Source: Nakamurella sp. A5-74
GTDB taxonomy: Bacteria > Actinomycetota > Actinomycetes > Mycobacteriales > Nakamurellaceae
Length of the DNA stretch: 64,000 nucleotides
Direction: 5' to 3'
NCBI RefSeq assembly: GCF_040438885.1
Contig: NZ_CP159218.1
Coordinates: 1,674,001-1,738,000, forward strand
Position numbers and translations under genes: made by a program. Positions 59,687-64,000 of the stretch are shown here, piece after piece; positions within the stretch are counted from its first letter, which is position 1; the number at the start of each line of letters is the position of its first letter. Below the pieces are notes generated by a model that was not told the origin of the DNA, did no database searches, and worked only from the letters and a program-made list of their open reading frames with translations.

Positions 59687-60377
59687 TCAGCGTTCTGCTT
59701 TCAGTGCGGCCGCTACAGCGCTGGAACCTGCCAGGGAATTGGCCGCGTCGGTACGCGTCAGGGCGTCACCGACGGCTCGGGCTGCCCAACAGGCACTCTC
59801 GAGTTCCTTGCCACGGACGAAGACTCTGCCGGACCAGGAGATTGCCCGGGTGGAACTGCGGGAGCGTGCCGGTCGCGGACAGGAGCGCGACCAGCGTTGC
59901 TTCCCGGGCGTTCTCCGGTTCCGCGCCGTCCTCGAGGACGGCGCGAACCGCTTCCAACATTGCAGCTTCGTGGAGCGGGGCGTTCGTCGGCAGGCGGCTG
60001 GTGGTGAAGATCTTCAACCACTTCCTGGTCTCGCGGCGGAGCACTCCGCGGTGCAAGAGCCGGTCGAGCACGATCGACCGCAAGTCAGCACCGATCTCGA
60101 GTAGGAGCGTTTGTATGCCGCGCGGTCGTTCGGCAATCTTCTCGTAAGCTCTGCGCAGCAGCGGGTCGCTGACGTGTGCTTCGCTGACCGCACTGACCTT
60201 CAGGCCGTGGAACACCGTTTGCTCCGCTGTCCGGACATGGCCTGCCAGTGCCAGTTCGGCGATCACTGCTCCGCCCAGCGCGTAGTGCAGCGTTCCCTCG
60301 CCGGCGATCGTCCCGGTCTCGTCGTCGAGCAGGAGTAGCAGGAGGTCCTCGACGATCAACAGGTTCGGCTCGTTCAT
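59687..60377 (-). pseudogene. GPP34 (GOLPH3/VPS74)-family gene with a frameshift
   Basis: The first part (60377 down to about 59850) encodes a GPP34-family protein: LLLLLLDDETGTI (about 12-24), a helical core, and LPQFHPG at its end. The proper continuation ISWSGRVFVRGKELESAC, then AARAVGDAL and AAALKAER, is in another frame and ends with a stop at 59687. A one-base indel between about 59835 and 59855 separates them; the uncorrected frame stops at 59766. GPP34 proteins are common in actinobacteria and bind phosphoinositide-like membranes in eukaryotes; their bacterial role is unknown. Confidence 0.75.
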
Positions 60378-60457
60378 TGTGCTTTTCGTCTTCGTACTGC
60401 GTGTCGCTCGGGGTCGTTACGGAGCGAAGTTCTCTGGTGGGCAATGGGTTCGGTGCG

Positions 60458-60862
60458 TCAAGGCAGGACTGCGGTCACCTCAGCCTCGATGAGGATCTCG
60501 GGTTGGAAGAGCATCTGGACGCCGATGAGCGATGCCGGGGGAGTCGTGATGTCGAACTCCTGTGCTGCTTGTCCGACTCCGGCGTTGAAGGCGTCGAACA
60601 TCTCCGGTTGCCATCCCGCTGCGTACCAGGTGATCCGCACGACGTCGGAGAACGTGGCTCCGGCGGCCTCGAGCGATGATGCAATGTTGCGGTACACCTG
60701 TGCCACCTGCCCTGCGAGATCTCCTGGGGCAACGAGCTGTCCATTGGGGTCCCAGGCGACCTGGCCGCCGATGTGCACCTGGCGACTCCCGGTCGCGACG
60801 GCAACATGGTGGCCGAACGCGACGATCACCTGCGGGTCGGGATTGATCAGTCGTACTGTCAT
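60458..60862 (-). CDS. RidA-family protein (YjgF/YER057c/UK114)
   Basis: A 134-residue RidA-type protein, a trimeric fold that hydrolyses reactive enamine/imine intermediates. It starts MTVRLINPDPQV; IGGQVAWDPNGQLV (about 32-45), IASSLEAAGATFSDVVRITWY and the late IEAEVTAVLP are typical. The conserved Arg of the active RidA group is visible in VVRITWY. AAGGAGAGAG precedes the ATG at 60862. It starts ten bases after the NAD(P)-binding gene. Confidence 0.88.
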   Translation of the reverse strand: MTVRLINPDPQVIVAFGHHVAVATGSRQVHIGGQVAWDPNGQLVAPGDLAGQVAQVYRNIASSLEAAGATFSDVVRITWYAAGWQPEMFDAFNAGVGQAAQEFDITTPPASLIGVQMLFQPEILIEAEVTAVLP

Positions 60863-60872
60863 GCTCTCTCCT

Positions 60873-61522
60873 TCAACGGACGTTCGCTCGGATGGACTCT
60901 TGAATGGGGGTCGAGCCGGTGGTGAGCTCGAGGATCTGCCTGCCGATGCGGGGTTCGTGGAGTAGGCCGAGCAGGGTCTGCGCGACGTCGTCGCGGGTGA
61001 TCTGGCTGTGCAGTTCAGCGGGTCCCAGGGATACTGTACCCGCCGGTGGACCGTCGACCAGCAGGGACGGACGCAGGATGACCCAGTCCAGACCGCTGCG
61101 GCTGAGCGCGACGTCCGCTTTCTTTTCAGGGCGAAGTAGTACTCGACCGCCGCATCGAGGTTCCGCTCCCGCCAGGACTCGGGAAAGACCGATACCAGGG
61201 TGAAACGCTTGACACCGGAACGCTTCGCCGCCGCGATCGCTGTCGCGAGACCGTCTCGGTCGATGCTTCTGGTGGTTTCCTCATCGCCGCCGTTCGAGCC
61301 TGCGGTGAAGACGATCGCGTCGACATCCTTGAGCATCGATGCGAGCTCCGTGGCGGTCAGGCGCGCGAGATCACCGAGCTCGGTGTGGATGCCCCGCAGG
61401 GAGAGCCGAATCTGTTGGTCGACTTGGCGAACGAGGCCCCGGACGGTCGCACCCTTGGCTCTCAACTTCTGCGCCAGGAGGTCGCCGATCTGGCCGCTGA
61501 TCCCGATGATGAAGACGTTCAC
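60873..61522 (-). pseudogene. NAD(P)-binding (NmrA/SDR-like) gene with a frameshift
   Basis: The first part (61522 down to about 61128) begins VFIIGISGQIGDLLAQKL, an NAD(P)-binding glycine motif. It reads on as VKRFTLVSVFPESW and EYYFALKRK. The continuation ADVALSRSGLDWVILRP, LVDGPPAGTV and ILELTTG is in another frame and ends at 60873. A one-base indel in the A-rich run near 61116-61127 explains it. The family (YwnB-like/NmrA) contains many flavin- or quinone-related reductases. Function is unlikely unless the shift is a sequence error or is bypassed. Confidence 0.72.
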
Positions 61523-61721
61523 CGTGTGCCCGGTTCCATCGAACGCGTTCCCCGCCGTGCGTCCAGTCGGCGACGCCTGGTGAGCACTCTGCGTGCGAGC
61601 GGCGCCGATTCTCGCGGGATGAGCAACCGGCTGGCTGCGACCCCGCCGGATGCGGATCCCCACCAGTGCGTTTCGCACGCGGGCGGCACTGCTGGATCGG
61701 AACGGTCACCCCCCGTCCCGC

Positions 61722-62558
61722 TCACGCGTCGCGGGCCTTGAGCCGCCATGCCGCACCCCCGACGAGGACGGCCGTGAACGCGGTCAGGACCAGGAACCCG
61801 GTCAACGGGGACAGCGCGTTGGTGACACCGTCGGCTCCGCCGAACATCGCGCCGCCGGCGTTGGAAGGCAGGTACTGCAGGAAATGGTCACCGATGGACG
61901 CGGGCAGGGCCTGGGCGACGAGGGGGACCATGACGAACACGGCGACGTAGGTGGAGATGCCGGCGGCGGTGTTGCGCAGTAGCGATCCCAGCGCGACGCC
62001 GATCAGCCCGGCCAGGGTGACGTACAGCGCTGCGCCGACGATCTTGCCCACTGCGCCGGGTGCGGACAGGCTGACACCCAGGTTGTCGCTGCTCATCATT
62101 GCCTGACCGGCGAGGAAAGCGACGAGGCCGGCGATCAGGGTCAGCAGGAACGTCACGCCGGCGAAGACGGCCAGTTTGGCCCACAGCACGGGCAGCCGCG
62201 CGGGGATGACGGCGAGCGTGGAGCGGATCATGCCGCTGCTGTATTCGGCGGACATCAGCATCACCCCGAGGATTCCCAGGGCCAGTTGGCAGAACAGGAT
62301 CCCGTAGAGGCTCGTGTCGGTGGCGTCGAAGCCGTACCGTTCGGCTTCGCTCACGGACTTGTATTGGCCAGGGACGGCCGCGGAGAAGAGCACTCCGGCG
62401 CCGATCGTCAGGACGGCCGCGATCAACAGGGTCCAGATCGTGGATCTGAGGCTGCGGAACTTTGTCCATTCCGAGGCGATGACCCGAAGCTGGGAGGTCC
62501 GCTGGCCCGTCGGCGGGGTCCTCGGCCGGTCCGGTCGGGTGGGGGTGTGGGTGCTCAT
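61722..62558 (-). CDS. ABC-2 type exporter permease
   Basis: A 278-residue permease with six membrane segments (about 42-62, 88-106, 130-150, 172-192, 210-232, 247-270). A basic, Pro/Thr-rich N-terminus and the SEWTKFRSLRSTIWTLL start are typical of the group. It starts in an ATGA overlap with its ATPase. The pair probably exports an antibiotic, lipid or peptide. Confidence 0.88.
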   Translation of the reverse strand: MSTHTPTRPDRPRTPPTGQRTSQLRVIASEWTKFRSLRSTIWTLLIAAVLTIGAGVLFSAAVPGQYKSVSEAERYGFDATDTSLYGILFCQLALGILGVMLMSAEYSSGMIRSTLAVIPARLPVLWAKLAVFAGVTFLLTLIAGLVAFLAGQAMMSSDNLGVSLSAPGAVGKIVGAALYVTLAGLIGVALGSLLRNTAAGISTYVAVFVMVPLVAQALPASIGDHFLQYLPSNAGGAMFGGADGVTNALSPLTGFLVLTAFTAVLVGGAAWRLKARDA

Positions 62559-63478
62559 GCCGACACCTGAGCCACGTCGGTGGCGCGGTACTCGACAGAG
62601 TCGTGGGTGAGTTCCATGAATGCTTCTTCCAGGGATGCCTGTTGGGCGGTCAGTTCGAAGATCGGCAGGTGCGACCGCCAGGCGATCGTGCCGATCTGTT
62701 CTGCGGTGAGGCCCTGCACCTGCAGGAGGTTCGGTTCTGCGCTGGTCACTGTGATGTGCGGGCCGAGCAGGTGCTCACGTAGTTGGGTGGCCTCCGGAGT
62801 TCGGACGATGACCGACTGGTGGGAGGAGCGGGCGACGAACTCGGTGACGCTGGTGTCGGCGATCAGCCTGCCCCGGCCGATGATGACCAGACGTGTTGCC
62901 GTCAGGGCCATCTCGCTCATCAGGTGCGACGAGACGAAGACGGTGCGTCCCTCGGCGGCTAGGGATTTGAGCATGGTGCGGATCCACAGCACACCCTCAG
63001 GGTCGAGCCCGTTGACGGGTTCGTCCAGCATGACGACCTTCGGGTCACCCAGTAGGGCGACGGCGACGCCCAGTCGTTGACCCATGCCGAGGGAGAACCC
63101 GCCGACGCGCTGGGCGGCGACCCCGGTCAGGCCGACGATGTCGATGACGTCGTCGACCCGCCGGCGGCCGATGCCGTTGGTCTGCGCCAGTGCGATCAGG
63201 TGGTTGCGGGCCGACCGGCCCCGGTGGACGGCGGTGGCCTCGAGCAGGATCCCCAACTCGGCCATCGGTGCCTGTGCCGACCGGAAGGTGCTGCCGTTGA
63301 CCCGGATGGAGCCGGCGGTGGGGGCGTCCAGTCCGGCGATCATCCGCATCGTGGTGGACTTGCCGGAACCGTTCGGGCCCAGGAACCCGGTCACCGTCCC
63401 GCTGGGCACGGTGAACGTCAGATCGTCCACCGCGAGGGTGTCGCCGTACTGCTTCTTCAAATTCTCGACTTCGATCAT
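62555..63478 (-). CDS. ABC transporter ATP-binding protein
   Basis: A 307-residue ATPase. Walker A is GPNGSGKST (34-42), the signature is GFSLGMGQRLGV (about 133-144), Walker B is VVMLDEPVNGLDPEG (about 155-169), and SSHLMSEM gives the switch His. The C-terminal extension (about 220-307) is typical of drug/antibiotic exporters. AAGGAG precedes the ATG at 63478. It is the first gene of the exporter unit. Confidence 0.94.
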   Translation of the reverse strand: MIEVENLKKQYGDTLAVDDLTFTVPSGTVTGFLGPNGSGKSTTMRMIAGLDAPTAGSIRVNGSTFRSAQAPMAELGILLEATAVHRGRSARNHLIALAQTNGIGRRRVDDVIDIVGLTGVAAQRVGGFSLGMGQRLGVAVALLGDPKVVMLDEPVNGLDPEGVLWIRTMLKSLAAEGRTVFVSSHLMSEMALTATRLVIIGRGRLIADTSVTEFVARSSHQSVIVRTPEATQLREHLLGPHITVTSAEPNLLQVQGLTAEQIGTIAWRSHLPIFELTAQQASLEEAFMELTHDSVEYRATDVAQVSA

Positions 63479-63747
63479 CAACTGCTCCTTGGGGGAATGG
63501 ATTCGGGCCCCTGAGGCCCACTGGTTTAACTGATCTCCGTCGCGGGGAGGGGAGTGGGTAACCCCTCCGTGACGGTGAACGGTGCTGCGGTTGAGGAGAC
63601 ACTCGGCCGTCGCGGTACACGCAAACCTGGCCGGAGTGATCAGCAGCACTGCGGTTGGTCAGCGGAATGCGTGGTGAGTTCTTGTGCCACATCGGGTCCC
63701 CGCGAGCAGGCGCTGCCTACGGGGGCCGAGGCGGCACGGGAGGATGC

Positions 63748-64000
63748 CTACTTGCCCTTCCCACAGGCGACGTCGTTGGCCGGACGCTGCCCGGTGAGGA
63801 GGAACTTCGTGGCGATGCTGTTGGCGCATTGGTTGTCCAGGATCAGGTAACCCAGGTGTCCGCCCTGATCGGCGGTCACCATCCTGGCTCGGTCGCCGAG
63901 GGCTTTCCGCATGTTCAGAGCCCCGGCGAGCGGCGTGGCCGGGTCGCGGAGGTTCTGCACCATGAGTACGTTCGACGGACCTTCATCGGTGATGGTCACC
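63748..64000 (-). CDS. Alpha/beta hydrolase with TAP-like C-terminal domain (partial)
   Basis: The right edge cuts a gene read on the minus strand. The last 83 residues contain LMVQNLRDPATPLAGALNMR (shown in part) with the catalytic Asp, and DQGGHLGYLI with the catalytic His, followed by a tail with CANSIATKFLLTG and a last Cys. This is the C-terminal (TAP-like) part of secreted tripeptidyl-aminopeptidase-like hydrolases. The upstream remainder is outside the window. Confidence 0.82.
   Translation of the reverse strand, partial: VTITDEGPSNVLMVQNLRDPATPLAGALNMRKALGDRARMVTADQGGHLGYLILDNQCANSIATKFLLTGQRPANDVACGKGK

Noticed and set aside
60458-61678. A single fused NAD(P)-binding and RidA protein
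   Set aside because: The continuous frame is an accident of the frameshift near 61120; the RidA gene has its own strong ribosome site and start, and the reductase tail is in another frame.

Overview
The window is high-GC DNA with GTG/ATG starts, strong Shine-Dalgarno sites, many 1-4 base gene overlaps (ATGA, GTGA) and actinobacterial signature genes: uvrD2-whiB7, an UPF0182 membrane protein, a PPA1309-family protein, a WhiB factor, a DUF5679 protein and a GPP34 protein. It is a chromosomal segment of an actinomycete. The gene mix (MurNAc operon, Tad-like pilus genes, several ECF sigma factors) would suit a Nakamurella-like or related lineage, but the genus cannot be fixed by eye.

Region 1 (1-13.9 kb) is conserved core. 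It holds the end of uvrD2, whiB7 with a long regulatory leader, an ABC1 kinase, a ThiF-like protein, DUF5679, an aldo/keto reductase, a DUF2342-type metalloprotease, a PDZ/Lon-like protease, PPA1309 and UPF0182, then the initiator tRNA-fMet. From memory, this order resembles the uvrD2-whiB7 neighbourhood of mycobacteria. Region 2 (14.1-20.5 kb) is a cell-wall amino-sugar locus: a MurR/RpiR regulator, MurQ etherase, an ABC sugar importer without its own ATPase, and a BadF-type sugar kinase. Region 3 (20.7-25.6 kb) has an ECF sigma factor coupled to a membrane protein with three META-like repeats, a repeat-filled spacer, an orphan LuxR-type response regulator, a GlsB/YeaQ membrane protein and prfB.

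Region 4 (25.7-39.5 kb) has a PfkB sugar kinase, a 32-bp minisatellite, and a Tad-like pilus cluster (TadB, TadC, Flp-like, two TadE-like, one TadG-like) without an ATPase. A GNAT acetyltransferase with a C-terminal phage tail-collar-like domain follows, then NhaA, a complete PTS-dependent dihydroxyacetone kinase system (DhaK, DhaL and a DhaM-HPr-EI fusion), DUF4240, a nucleoside hydrolase and an isochorismatase-like hydrolase.

Region 5 (39.5-64 kb) is accessory and partly decaying. It has small regulator-plus-enzyme modules (ECF sigma/metallo-beta-lactamase, HxlR/VOC, HxlR/hydrolase/DUF899, TetR/SDR, TetR/ABC fragment), often with visible palindromic operators in the shared promoter. It also carries broken genes: a sigma-factor remnant fused to another coding region, an ATPase tail of CpaF type, a truncated ABC permease, and frameshifted GPP34 and NAD(P)-binding genes. 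An ABC-2 exporter and the tail of a TAP-like hydrolase close the window. I saw no insertion sequence, prophage block or CRISPR array.
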